DNA from: Dinoroseobacter sp.
Lineage (GTDB): Bacteria > Pseudomonadota > Alphaproteobacteria > Rhodobacterales > Rhodobacteraceae
NCBI GenBank assembly: GCA_017643385.1
Contig: JAEPNN010000002.1
Location: 62,001 to 126,000, forward strand
Direction of reading: 5' to 3'
DNA length: 64,000 bases
Numbering within the stretch: position 1 is the stretch's first letter; each line of letters begins with the position of its first letter. Position numbers and translations under genes: made by a program. A model generated the notes under the pieces. That model saw only the letters and a list, made by a program, of their open reading frames with translations. It ran no database searches and was not told the origin of the DNA. This document shows positions 55,391 to 64,000 of this stretch, piece by piece.

Positions 55391-56401
55391 CTATAAATCG
55401 ACGTCCCAGGACACGGGAAAATGGTCGGAGGCTGTTAACAATGCCTCGCGCATTTCAGGGTCGGCATAGCATTGAATGTCATCAAACGGATGCCAGATCC
55501 GCCAAAGTCCGTTGAGTGCCTTCAGACCAGGTGACACCATAATGTAATCCAGCAGCACGCTGAGCCATTGTTTTGTGTCGCGATTGAAGAAGCGCGCGGT
55601 CACTGGGGTGGCAGCCAGACGCCGGCGAAGCCCGAGTTCGACATGAGGGTCGTAAAGCTGCTGCTCTGGCGCGCCATCATGACCGAGGACAATTTCAACA
55701 CCGGAGCGCCCGAAGAGTTCCTCAAACTCGTCAAGCCCCGGACCATCATTCAGATCCCCCAGCACCACAAGGGCATCGCCTTTGGCCAAATCCGCCTCCA
55801 CGCGTTTGCGAAGCCAGATGCATTGGGCAAGTTGCTTGCGCCGGTTCTCAATTGAAATCCGCTTCGCTTCGTTTGATGACTTGGCCCCATGGGGCGCCTT
55901 TGATTTGGCATGCACCCCAATCAGCCGTAGCGAATTGCCCCGTTTGGTTTGAAGCGAAACCTCAAGCGGCGGCTTGGAAAACGCGATCGTCTCGGGCGCA
56001 TCGTCGACATCAAGATCACGTGGCATTGTCAGATCAAAACGCGGGATCAGCCCATCGGCTCTTGGATCATGGCGCGCACTCATCGCGTCGGGATCGTAAA
56101 GCAACGCGATTTCCTGCTGGGTATCATTGGTGAAGCCGATCAACGCTTCGCGCGCCCGCAATCCGTAGATCTGCGCAAAATTCTCCAGCGCGGCGACCGT
56201 TGACCGGTGCGGGCTTTGATCAGGTGCTTCGATCACCATGACAGCATCTGCATCAATGGCCCGGAACACATGACCCAAGGCATCTGCCTGCATTTGCTTG
56301 GTGACATTGTATCTTGCCGACCAGCTTCCGTCGCGTATCAGGGCACCGTCATCTTCGAAAAGGCTGTTGAACCATTCGACGTTATAGGTGGCGAGACGCA
56401 T
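55391..56401 (-). CDS. endonuclease/exonuclease/phosphatase family protein
   Basis: A 336-residue EEP-fold protein. MRLATYNVEWFNSLF at the start, LIGVHAKSKAP, VVLGDLNDGPGLDEF and SDHFPVSWDVDL at the end give the Asn, Asp, His and metal site. There is no signal peptide. The substrate may be DNA or a phosphoester. It lies next to the J-domain gene with no gap. Confidence 0.9.
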   Translation of the reverse strand: MRLATYNVEWFNSLFEDDGALIRDGSWSARYNVTKQMQADALGHVFRAIDADAVMVIEAPDQSPHRSTVAALENFAQIYGLRAREALIGFTNDTQQEIALLYDPDAMSARHDPRADGLIPRFDLTMPRDLDVDDAPETIAFSKPPLEVSLQTKRGNSLRLIGVHAKSKAPHGAKSSNEAKRISIENRRKQLAQCIWLRKRVEADLAKGDALVVLGDLNDGPGLDEFEELFGRSGVEIVLGHDGAPEQQLYDPHVELGLRRRLAATPVTARFFNRDTKQWLSVLLDYIMVSPGLKALNGLWRIWHPFDDIQCYADPEMREALLTASDHFPVSWDVDL

Positions 56402-57085
56402 TCAGGCGGCGGACTTCGTGCTGATTTCTTCCCAAGCGCGGTTGATCGCGATCAGCCGTTTTTCGGCCAGCTTGATCGCTTCTTCAGGAACTCCGCGCGC
56501 CATCATTGCGTCCGGATGGGTTTCACGCACCAAGGCCCGCCATGCCGTTTTGACGTCCTCCATCGGTGACCCCGGACGTACACCCAGAATTTCATATGGA
56601 TCACGCGGGGCATCGGGGACAAATTGCGACCGGATCGACCGGAAGCAGGGCTCTCCCAATCCAAAGATTTCCGCGATACGGGACAGGAAGGCATCTTCTG
56701 CGGGGTGATAGCTGCCGTCAGCCACCGCGATATGGAACAGACCTTCCAGAAGATCGGTGAGCGGGCGTTTGTCATCGCCAAACATCCGAGCAATCCGCTG
56801 CGCATATTCTTCAAATCCCGCCACATCTTCACGGGCAAGATTGAACACACGCGCCGCATTGGCTTCCTCAGAAGGCGGAATGGTGAAGACCTGACGAAAC
56901 GCTGCAACCTCAACACGCTTCACCAGACCATCGGCTTTGGCCATCTTCGCCCCAAGTGCGATCACGGCAATGGCGAACGCAACGGTGCGCTCCGGCGGGG
57001 TGCGCAAACGGTCAAACACCTGCGCAAGGCTTTCGCCCTGGCGCAATGCAGCGAGCGCTTCGCTTATACGGATCCAAATCGACAT
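56402..57085 (-). CDS. TerB-J domain (DjlA-like) protein
   Basis: A 227-residue protein. A TerB-like helical domain at about residues 30-140 (AKADGLVKRVEVAAFRQVF) precedes a C-terminal J domain (YEILGVRPGSPMEDVKTAWR and HPD). J domains recruit DnaK. No membrane helix is present, unlike E. coli DjlA. It abuts the EEP gene. Confidence 0.9.
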   Translation of the reverse strand: MSIWIRISEALAALRQGESLAQVFDRLRTPPERTVAFAIAVIALGAKMAKADGLVKRVEVAAFRQVFTIPPSEEANAARVFNLAREDVAGFEEYAQRIARMFGDDKRPLTDLLEGLFHIAVADGSYHPAEDAFLSRIAEIFGLGEPCFRSIRSQFVPDAPRDPYEILGVRPGSPMEDVKTAWRALVRETHPDAMMARGVPEEAIKLAEKRLIAINRAWEEISTKSAA

Positions 57086-57128
57086 AAGCCTAGGCCTAGC
57101 TTATTGCACACGCCCTGTCAGGGGGGCC

Positions 57129-57602
57129 TCACAAAACCTTGCGCATCAAAATGAGATCCATCCATCGCCCGAACTTTCGACCCACTTCAGGCAAGACCGC
57201 GATCTCTTCATAACCTAGGGCTGCATGAAAAGCCTTACCGTCTGGGTTTTCGCTGCTGATACCCGCCCAAATGGTGTGAACACCCGCGTCACGCGCATGA
57301 TCTTCGACCGCTTCCATCAGACCACGACCGAAGCCTTTTCCTCGGGCATCGGGTGTAAGCTGGATCGTGTGTTCTTTGGTACGCGCATATCCCGGTCCGC
57401 TGCGAAACGGGAAGTACGTCGCAAATCCCACGACCTTGCCGTCTTGTTCTGCAACAAAAAAAGGACGCCCCGCTGCCTTGGCCTGCACCAGTTCCGCGAC
57501 CTCTTTCTCGGCGTTTGTGAATGTCGCTGCCGTATCACGAATGATCTGGTTCCAGATCTTGGCGATCTGGGGGAAATCATCTTTTACGGCAGGACGGATC
57601 AT
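57129..57602 (-). CDS. GNAT N-acetyltransferase, PAT-like
   Basis: A 157-residue protein with MIRPAVKDDFPQIAKIWNQI and the acetyl-CoA motif A segment HTIQLTPDARGKGFGRGLME. It resembles phosphinothricin-type acetyltransferases, but the substrate is unknown. It overlaps the next gene by 4 bases. Confidence 0.9.
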   Translation of the reverse strand: MIRPAVKDDFPQIAKIWNQIIRDTAATFTNAEKEVAELVQAKAAGRPFFVAEQDGKVVGFATYFPFRSGPGYARTKEHTIQLTPDARGKGFGRGLMEAVEDHARDAGVHTIWAGISSENPDGKAFHAALGYEEIAVLPEVGRKFGRWMDLILMRKVL

Positions 57603-58183
57603 AAGGAGACCTCTCCTTTCGGGGTGTCAAAACGGGCGGACATCTTTGGATCACCGGGCGTGATTATGACCCGCTTATCAGGCAGATCAGGCAGCAGTGC
57701 CGCCTCTGGGTGCGCCACAGAAACCTCCAAAAGCGACACGCCAGCGTCAGGCAAACGCCCCTGAGGCGTTTCTCCGTGCCAATACAGAACCGAGGGCGCA
57801 AGCAAACCCAACGGGCTGTCGATGGGGGTTGTCATGTCCCAACGCAAATCGCCACGCGTTCGCGTCTCGGGTACGGGATAGTGGCCGGGCAACTGGGCAT
57901 AGTTCTCTATTGGATCTGACGACCAGACCCATGCCACAAGCCGGGGACTGCCCGAAAATGCATCCAACCCAAACCATCTTGCCTTGGCCGGATGTGGCAA
58001 GCTGGGATCAATGGCGATGACCTCAAGATAAGTTTTCGGGCCCAGTGACAAAAGACGGTTATGGGTGCCCATGAAATGATGCTGTCCGCCCGGGGCCAGC
58101 GGAACACCCAGCAGATCTTCGGTGAACTGCGTGCCCTCATCGAGGGTTTCAGCGGCGATAACGATATGGTCGAGTGCAAACAT
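57599..58183 (-). CDS. glyoxalase-like (Glyoxalase_3) domain protein
   Basis: A 194-residue protein with ALDHIVIAAETLDEGTQFTE at the start, then GTHNRLLSLG and TYLEVIAI, as in the Glyoxalase_3 family. The metal-dependent enzyme activity is unproven. It overlaps the GNAT gene by 4 bases. Confidence 0.85.
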   Translation of the reverse strand: MFALDHIVIAAETLDEGTQFTEDLLGVPLAPGGQHHFMGTHNRLLSLGPKTYLEVIAIDPSLPHPAKARWFGLDAFSGSPRLVAWVWSSDPIENYAQLPGHYPVPETRTRGDLRWDMTTPIDSPLGLLAPSVLYWHGETPQGRLPDAGVSLLEVSVAHPEAALLPDLPDKRVIITPGDPKMSARFDTPKGEVSL

Positions 58184-58223
58184 TGCAACACGCTAGCGCC
58201 ACGCCTTGCGCAAGAAAATAGAG

Positions 58224-58949
58224 CTATCGAAGATGCGTCGAGAAAAAGTGCGTTAACCTGCGCCAAAGCTCGGGTTCGGTGTCAAAATCAAACCCATGCC
58301 CCTGCCCCTCGGCCTGCCACAGCTCCACCGGACGTCCTGCATTTTCGCGCCGCGCCGCAAGCCTTGCTGTCATGTCTGGCGACCAGACGTCATCTGCAAG
58401 ACCGACAGACAGGAACATCGGACCCTGATAGCGCTCCACTGCAATGTCCGTGCCCGGCGCCAGACGCGTGTCCTCGCCCTGCATCACCCAAGCCCGGGGC
58501 GCATCCGGCTCAAGTCGACGCCAGGATTGTCCGGCGCGAAACGCGGCAGGATCGAACGCCCCCATCACAACATCAGACGGCGCATGGGCGGCAATGCAGG
58601 CATAAGGTTTGGTCGCGGGAAGAAGGCTCGCCAAAAGCATCGCCAACTGCCCTCCCATGGACCATCCAAAGAGCCCAACCTGCCCCGAGCACCAGTCATG
58701 CGCTGCGAATTCGTGCCCTGCATCGATCATAGGCTGAATGGGAACGTCCTGAATGGGACCCGCCCCCCAGAAATCCCCGGTGCCATAGCTGAGAGGCAGG
58801 GCCGCAAACCCGTGCGCCGCCAGGATTGCGGCAAATCGGTGGGACCAGCCCGCCATCGGACCCTCAGATCCGTGCAGGATCACGATGCCGGGTGCAGGTT
58901 CATCAGGGGCGTAAATCGGACCATGAGCCCCAAACTGGCAAAGTCGCAT
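58224..58949 (-). CDS. dienelactone hydrolase family protein
   Basis: A 241-residue alpha/beta hydrolase. The nucleophile elbow is GWSMGG and the final histidine lies in EGQGHGFDFD. ILHGSEGPMAGW matches the dienelactone hydrolase pattern, although the nucleophile is serine, not the cysteine of the archetype. The ATG at 58949 follows GGGAGAAC. Confidence 0.87.
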   Translation of the reverse strand: MRLCQFGAHGPIYAPDEPAPGIVILHGSEGPMAGWSHRFAAILAAHGFAALPLSYGTGDFWGAGPIQDVPIQPMIDAGHEFAAHDWCSGQVGLFGWSMGGQLAMLLASLLPATKPYACIAAHAPSDVVMGAFDPAAFRAGQSWRRLEPDAPRAWVMQGEDTRLAPGTDIAVERYQGPMFLSVGLADDVWSPDMTARLAARRENAGRPVELWQAEGQGHGFDFDTEPELWRRLTHFFSTHLR

Positions 58950-59010
58950 TGCGTTCTCCCAATCGCGCCGGGTGAAGGCCACGCCCTGCGCGACCTTCTA
59001 AACTGCCTGA

Positions 59011-61140
59011 CTAGGCGCGCGCGGCGCGGATCAGATCGAGGATGTCTCGGGCGGCAGACGGAATATTTGTCCCCGGCCCAAAGATTGCCTTCACGCCGGC
59101 CTTTTCCAGAAACGCATAATCCTGATGCGGGATCACACCCCCGCAGATCACGATGATGTCGCCCGCGCCAGCGGCCTCCAACGCGTCTATCAGCTTGGGG
59201 GCCAGCGTTTTATGTCCTGCGGCCTGACTTGAGATCCCGATCACATGAACGTCATTGTCGATCGCATCCTGGGCCGCTTCCTCTGGTGTCTGGAACAGCG
59301 GGCCCACATCCACGTCAAAACCGATATCAGCGAACGCGGTCGCGATCACCTTGGCACCACGATCATGCCCGTCTTGCCCCATCTTGACGACGAGCATCCG
59401 GGGGCGCCGGCCTTCATCATTTGCAAAGCTCTCTACATCACGTTGGATCTGGGCAAAGCCTTCATCGCCTTCATAGGCGGCTCCGTAGACGCCTGCGAGA
59501 GTTTTGACCTCTGCCCTGTGGCGGCCAAATGCATCTTCCATTGCCATGCTGATCTCTCCCACCGTTGCGCGCGCACGCGCGGCTTCCACAGCTGCTTCCA
59601 ACAAATTGCCGCCTTCGTTTGCGCGGCGTGTCAGTTCTGCCAGTGCGGCATCGCAGGCCGCACTGTCGCGTTTGCCACGGACGTCACTGAGCCGCGCGAC
59701 CTGCGCGCTGCGCACCTGCATATTGTCAATATCGAGAATGTCGATCTGGTCTTCTTTCTCCAGACGGTACTTGTTGACGCCCACGATCACCTCTTCGCCG
59801 CGATCGATCATGGCCTGCCGTTTGGCAGCACTTTCCTCGATCCGCAGCTTAGGCATGCCGGAGGCGACCGCCTTGGTCATACCGCCCAATTCTTCGACCT
59901 CTTCGATCAGCTCCCAGGCTGCGTTGGCAAGATCAGACGTCAGCTTTTCAACGTAGTAAGACCCAGCCAGGGGATCGACGACCTTGGTCACCCCGGTTTC
60001 TTCCTGCAAAATCAACTGCGTGTTGCGTGCAATCCGCGCTGCGAATTCGGTCGGCAGCGCAATCGCCTCATCAAGCGCATTCGTGTGCAGCGACTGCGTT
60101 CCGCCCAGAACGGCACTCATCGCCTCATAGGCGGTCCGGACCACGTTGTTGTAGGGGTCCTGTTCGGCCAAGGACACGCCTGAGGTCTGGCAATGCGTGC
60201 GCAGCATCATCGATTTGGGGTTCTTTGGTTCGAACTCGGACATGATGCGATGCCACAGCTGACGCGCCGCACGCAGCTTTGCCGCCTCCATGAAGAAGTT
60301 GGTCCCGATGGCGAAGAAGAACGACAGGCGGCCTGCGAATTTATCGACATCCATGCCGCGTTCGAGGGCCGCACGCACGTATTCGCGCCCATCTGCAAGC
60401 GTGAAGGCCAGTTCTTGGACGAGGTTCGCCCCAGCTTCCTGCATGTGGTAGCCGGAGATCGAGATCGAGTTAAACTTGGGCATTTCGTTCGAGGTATATT
60501 CGATAATGTCGGCAATGATCCGCATCGATGGCTCAGGCGGATAGATATAGGTGTTGCGTACCATGAACTCTTTCAGAATATCGTTCTGAATGGTGCCCGA
60601 GAGCGCCGCACAATCAACGCCCTGCTCTTCCCCGGTTACAATGAAATTGGCGAGGATCGGGATCACGGCCCCGTTCATCGTCATCGAGACACTGACTTTT
60701 TCCAGCGGGATCCCATCGAACAAAATTTTCATGTCTTCGACGCTGTCGATGGCCACGCCGGCCTTGCCGACGTCGCCCTCCACCCGGGGGTGATCGCTGT
60801 CATATCCCCGGTGCGTGGCAAGATCGAAGGCCACAGAAACGCCCTGCTGGCCCGCCGCCAGTGCCTTGCGGTAAAACGCGTTTGATTCCTCGGCGGTCGA
60901 GAAGCCCGCATATTGACGGATGGTCCAGGGCCGGCCGGCATACATGGTGGCTTTGACGCCACGCGTGAACGGACCGAACCCAGGCATCTCGTTCAGTGCA
61001 GGCAGGTCTTTCACGTCTTCCGCCGTATAGATCGGCTGCACCGGAATGCCCTCTAGGGTCTGCCAGGTCAGATCCTCAAGCGGGCGGCCGCGCAATTCTT
61101 TGGTGGCAAGCTCAGCCCACGCCTGTTTTCCTTTCGTCAT
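59011..61140 (-). CDS. scpA: methylmalonyl-CoA mutase
   Basis: A 709-residue B12 enzyme. The N-terminal barrel shows [20 protein letters not shown], and the C-terminal domain holds DGHDRG (DxHxxG lower cobalamin ligand) and GGVIPHQDY. It converts (R)-methylmalonyl-CoA to succinyl-CoA, the last step of propionate use. The ATG at 61140 overlaps the sulfotransferase-like gene end by 29 bases. Confidence 0.96.
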   Translation of the reverse strand: MTKGKQAWAELATKELRGRPLEDLTWQTLEGIPVQPIYTAEDVKDLPALNEMPGFGPFTRGVKATMYAGRPWTIRQYAGFSTAEESNAFYRKALAAGQQGVSVAFDLATHRGYDSDHPRVEGDVGKAGVAIDSVEDMKILFDGIPLEKVSVSMTMNGAVIPILANFIVTGEEQGVDCAALSGTIQNDILKEFMVRNTYIYPPEPSMRIIADIIEYTSNEMPKFNSISISGYHMQEAGANLVQELAFTLADGREYVRAALERGMDVDKFAGRLSFFFAIGTNFFMEAAKLRAARQLWHRIMSEFEPKNPKSMMLRTHCQTSGVSLAEQDPYNNVVRTAYEAMSAVLGGTQSLHTNALDEAIALPTEFAARIARNTQLILQEETGVTKVVDPLAGSYYVEKLTSDLANAAWELIEEVEELGGMTKAVASGMPKLRIEESAAKRQAMIDRGEEVIVGVNKYRLEKEDQIDILDIDNMQVRSAQVARLSDVRGKRDSAACDAALAELTRRANEGGNLLEAAVEAARARATVGEISMAMEDAFGRHRAEVKTLAGVYGAAYEGDEGFAQIQRDVESFANDEGRRPRMLVVKMGQDGHDRGAKVIATAFADIGFDVDVGPLFQTPEEAAQDAIDNDVHVIGISSQAAGHKTLAPKLIDALEAAGAGDIIVICGGVIPHQDYAFLEKAGVKAIFGPGTNIPSAARDILDLIRAARA

Positions 61141-62050
61141 AGTGAAGTCCTCTTCCTGGTCGTACCGAGCCCTCGATGTCTTCCGGGCCCTCGATGTAAG
61201 ACGCCAGACCATCTGCACCTGCGCGCAGCCAGGTCAGATCCTCGGCATAATCCAGCCGCATCTTGGCATTCTGTGTTTCGGAAAATGGGAGCCAACGCCC
61301 TGACCCAAACCCCAAACGGGACAGGACCTCTGGCGGTGCACCCTGTTCGTGCAACAGCTTGCGCAGTTCTTCTTGTGGCAGGCTTGAATGATGCCACTCT
61401 CTGGTCGCTTGAAACCTCAGATCCAGCTTTCGGCCAAGCAGAGCGCTGAGCTGTACCTCGGGCAAGCCAATCAGCGCCTCGAAGGGCCACACCACCCGGT
61501 CGGCATCCGGAAAGGCCATAGCCATATCGGAGACAAGATGGGACCATCGCCGTGGTTGGATCGTCATGGCATGAAGCGCCGCCGCATTGGGTGGTGCATG
61601 CCCTTGCTTGAGGCAGAACGCCAATACCGATCCCCAATGTCGTTCGTAGCTGCGGATTCCCAGTGCGACCCGTGTCGGATAGGGCTGGAACGCTTCTGCA
61701 ACCCGCGACATGCGTGCCCAGGCCTGCGGATAGAGCACACCGGATTTGGCACAATGGGTCAGACCGCCGTTCATGTTTTCTTCCGACACGATGAGCGTAT
61801 GAAACCCCTGCGCTTCCAATCGCGAAATTTCGATCGCGATCAGACCGCGCGCCCGACGTGCACGCCGATGATCGTCGCGGGTCAGCTTGTCGGGTGCCTT
61901 GATCAGTCCCGTAAACAACCCGCCTCGGGTTTTTCCAGGTCCCCAAAACGCGATCCCATTTGCTTTGAGAACGCCACGATTGGTGTTTAGGAAGCGCTGC
62001 AGCGTTGTGGTGCCCGTACGATGGGCCCCGATGTGTAAAATAACGTCCAA
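61112..62050 (-). CDS. sulfotransferase-like P-loop protein
   Basis: A 312-residue protein beginning [20 protein letters not shown], a PAPS-binding 5' loop, with IVSEENMNG and [14 protein letters not shown] as the 3'-phosphate segment. It should transfer sulfate to an unknown acceptor, or could lack activity. It is upstream of and overlaps scpA by 29 bases; the pairing looks incidental to propionate metabolism. Confidence 0.8.
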   Translation of the reverse strand: MDVILHIGAHRTGTTTLQRFLNTNRGVLKANGIAFWGPGKTRGGLFTGLIKAPDKLTRDDHRRARRARGLIAIEISRLEAQGFHTLIVSEENMNGGLTHCAKSGVLYPQAWARMSRVAEAFQPYPTRVALGIRSYERHWGSVLAFCLKQGHAPPNAAALHAMTIQPRRWSHLVSDMAMAFPDADRVVWPFEALIGLPEVQLSALLGRKLDLRFQATREWHHSSLPQEELRKLLHEQGAPPEVLSRLGFGSGRWLPFSETQNAKMRLDYAEDLTWLRAGADGLASYIEGPEDIEGSVRPGRGLHYDERKTGVG

Positions 62051-62219
62051 GACATACCCCCATACCCGGGACCCGCATTGTGCGGTGTCGAACTGGGCTG
62101 AGGATCAGCATGCGCTGCACTTCTTAAATGTGAGTTTCACACACGTGTTCTCAAAAAACATCGCAAGGGACTTCGCATTGCGCAGGCGCACCCCTATATC
62201 CGATATGACCGGAGGCCCT

Positions 62220-62666
62220 ATGAGATACGTTTTTTCCTTTGTTCTTGCGTCACTACTCGCACTCGTCAGTCCGGTGCTTGCACAGGATTCGGACGCTGAA
62301 GCTGTACCTGAACTGCAGATCTTGCAGGCCGATAGTATCGATTTGAATGATTTTCTTTGGGTCGCGCGCCCTCTGATTGTCTTTGCCGACAGTCCAGCCG
62401 ACCCAAGGTTTTCCGAACAACTTGAACTGATCGAGCGACGCCCGACCCCGCTGCTCGAACGCGATGTGGTCGTCATTCTGGACAGTGACCGCAGCTCGGA
62501 GAGCGCTTTGCGGACCCAATTGCGCCCACGCGGCTTCATGCTGGTGATCATGGGCAAGGATGGCGAGATCGAGCTGCGCAAGCCCGCCCCATGGAACGTG
62601 CGCGAGATTACCCGCACGATCGACAAAATGCCGCTGCGCCAGCAGGAGATCCGCGCGGGCGAGTAA
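62220..62666 (+). CDS. exported DUF4174 protein
   Basis: A 148-residue protein with a signal peptide (MRYVFSFVLASLLALVSPVLA) and a thioredoxin-like DUF4174 region: DFLWVARPLIVFADSPADPR then LMLVIMGKDGEIELRKPAP. There is no CxxC, so it is not a classic redox protein. Its function is unknown. Confidence 0.82.
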   Translation: MRYVFSFVLASLLALVSPVLAQDSDAEAVPELQILQADSIDLNDFLWVARPLIVFADSPADPRFSEQLELIERRPTPLLERDVVVILDSDRSSESALRTQLRPRGFMLVIMGKDGEIELRKPAPWNVREITRTIDKMPLRQQEIRAGE

Positions 62667-62716
62667 GCTGATATGATGGCGTGACTGCGCATCGAACCTG
62701 CCTTAACGCCGAGGCG

Positions 62717-64000
62717 TTATTCGAACTCCATGATCACGTCGTCGACGGCAAGACTGTCGCCCGCGCCAGCATTAATCTTGGAGACAGTGCCCTTCCTTTC
62801 GGCGCGCAGAATGTTCTCCATCTTCATCGCTTCAATCGTGCAAAGCGCCTGACCTTCCTGAACCTCGTCACCTTCGGCAACATCGACCTTCACAACCAGA
62901 CCCGGCATGGGGCACAGCAACATCTTGGACGTGTCCGGAGGCAGTTTCTCGGGCATCAGCTTTGCCAATTCAGCCTGACGCGGGCTGAGGATCGTAAACT
63001 TCAGGTCGGCACCGCGTGCGCGCAAACGATAGCCACTGGTGATCTTATCGACCTTGAAAGTCAGTCCAGCCCCGTCAACTTCAAACACTGCGAGGCTGTC
63101 GCCTGGGGTCCAGTTACTCGAAACGCGGTGGCTGGTCCCATCATCAAAGCTGACTGTGGATCCTTCGCTGTCAGCTGCGATTGTGACAGCGAAGGTGCTG
63201 TCTTGCAGCTTCACAACCCAATCCGTTCCTACGATGCGTTCATGGTTGCCCAATGTGCCTGTGATGCGTGCGCGTCGAATTTCGGCCACGCGGTACATAG
63301 CAGATGCGCAGGCCGCGAGTTTCTTCAGCGCCCCCTCGTCCAGCGTGACGCCCTCAAACCCGTCGGGGTATTCTTCCGCGATAAACGCGGTGGTCATGTC
63401 CCCCGAGACAAACTTTGGATGGTCCATAACGGCCGCCACGAAAGGCAGGTTGTGACCGATCCCCTCAACCTCGAAACTGTCGAGCGCATTGCGCATGGTT
63501 TCGATCGCCGCGCCGCGGGTTTCCCCCCACGTGCAAAGCTTGGCGATCATCGGGTCATAATACATGCTGATCTCACCGCCTTCGTAGACGCCTGTATCAT
63601 TGCGCACGATGCCCTGCCCGAGCGGTCCTTCGACCGGCGGACGGTAGCGCGTCAGGCGTCCGATTGAGGGCAGGAAGTTCCGATAGGGGTCTTCCGCATA
63701 GAGACGGTTCTCGATTGCCCAGCCATTGATCTTCAGGTCTTCTTGCTTGATCGACAGCGGTTCGCCATTCGCGATGCGGATCATTTGTTCGACCAGATCG
63801 ACGCCCGTGATCAGTTCCGTCACCGGATGTTCTACCTGAAGGCGGGTGTTCATTTCCAGAAAGTAGAAGTTGCGGTCACCATCGACGATGAACTCGACCG
63901 TTCCGGCGCTGGCGTAACCCACGGCATGCGCAAGCGCGAGAGACTGTTCTCCCATCGCTTTGCGCGTGGCTTCATCGAGGAAGGGCGACGGTGCTTCTTC
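62717..64000 (-). CDS. pccA: propionyl-CoA carboxylase alpha subunit (C-terminal part)
   Basis: The frame stays open to the window edge, so the N-terminal part is missing. Residues in the window start in the ATP-grasp region (RNFYFLEMNTRLQVEHPVTE), pass through a biotin-carboxylase C domain and the BT linker, and end with a biotinyl domain whose EAMKMEN lysine carries biotin. It carboxylates propionyl-CoA to methylmalonyl-CoA, upstream of scpA. The beta subunit gene is not seen. Confidence 0.94.
   Translation of the reverse strand, partial: EEAPSPFLDEATRKAMGEQSLALAHAVGYASAGTVEFIVDGDRNFYFLEMNTRLQVEHPVTELITGVDLVEQMIRIANGEPLSIKQEDLKINGWAIENRLYAEDPYRNFLPSIGRLTRYRPPVEGPLGQGIVRNDTGVYEGGEISMYYDPMIAKLCTWGETRGAAIETMRNALDSFEVEGIGHNLPFVAAVMDHPKFVSGDMTTAFIAEEYPDGFEGVTLDEGALKKLAACASAMYRVAEIRRARITGTLGNHERIVGTDWVVKLQDSTFAVTIAADSEGSTVSFDDGTSHRVSSNWTPGDSLAVFEVDGAGLTFKVDKITSGYRLRARGADLKFTILSPRQAELAKLMPEKLPPDTSKMLLCPMPGLVVKVDVAEGDEVQEGQALCTIEAMKMENILRAERKGTVSKINAGAGDSLAVDDVIMEFE

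Overview
The window looks like a chromosome segment from a marine alphaproteobacterium of the roseobacter group (Rhodobacterales). I infer this from a histidine tRNA with the alphaproteobacterial A73 end, from housekeeping genes with alphaproteobacterial signatures (short proS, thyX, ppk/ppx, scpA/pccA, sdhE), and from several small protein families I associate with roseobacters. No database search was possible, so family names rest on motifs read by eye.

Layout. (1) 1-9016: early region of a Mu-like transposable prophage that runs off the left edge. A tightly overlapped minus-strand operon encodes small regulators, a ParB-like protein, a MuA-type DDE transposase, a MuB-type ATPase, and further small early proteins including a DUF3164 (Mu gp16-like) protein. 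It diverges from an S24 repressor gene, across an operator region with a perfect 15-bp inverted repeat. A small membrane protein is cotranscribed with the repressor. (2) 9017-13959: AT-richer accessory DNA. It holds tandem 24-bp repeats resembling an insertion-sequence end, a two-gene SIR2-HerA anti-phage system, a secreted thermonuclease and long non-coding stretches, and it ends at tRNA-His. (3) 14036-38000: core genes. These are a broken MarR-GNAT gene, thrS, a reductive-dehalogenase-like Fe-S protein, a bufferin (BufA-BufB-BufC-DoxX) copper-peptide operon, a cold-shock gene, thyX, gloA with two tandem DUF1194 genes, a MarR regulator, sdhE, an aspartate aminotransferase, a MATE pump, a NicO/DUF1007 metal-uptake pair, parE, a sugar kinase and a TPR protein. 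(4) 38017-48000: a broken small secreted-protein gene, an Ldh-family dehydrogenase, lolD/lolC-E, a block of accessory-looking genes (JmjC-like oxygenase, ammonium transporter, SGNH hydrolase, MFS), and proS. (5) 48047-55379: a PerM-like permease, an Hda-like protein, ppk, an inserted glycosyltransferase gene flanked by an exact 45-bp duplication of the ppk 3' end, and ppx. (6) 55391-64000: a minus-strand run of an EEP nuclease, a J-domain protein, two small metabolic genes, a hydrolase, methylmalonyl-CoA mutase with a sulfotransferase-like gene, a DUF4174 protein, and the C-terminal part of propionyl-CoA carboxylase alpha.

How the parts work together. scpA and pccA are two steps of propionate entry into the TCA cycle through methylmalonyl-CoA. 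ppk and ppx make and break polyphosphate. The Lol proteins release lipoproteins from the inner membrane. The buf operon should make a modified copper-binding peptide. SIR2-HerA should deplete NAD+ on phage infection. The items most worth follow-up are the 45-bp duplication around the glycosyltransferase, the bufferin operon with its upstream 18-bp palindrome, the SIR2-HerA island between a prophage and a tRNA gene, and the repressor operators with the cotranscribed membrane protein.
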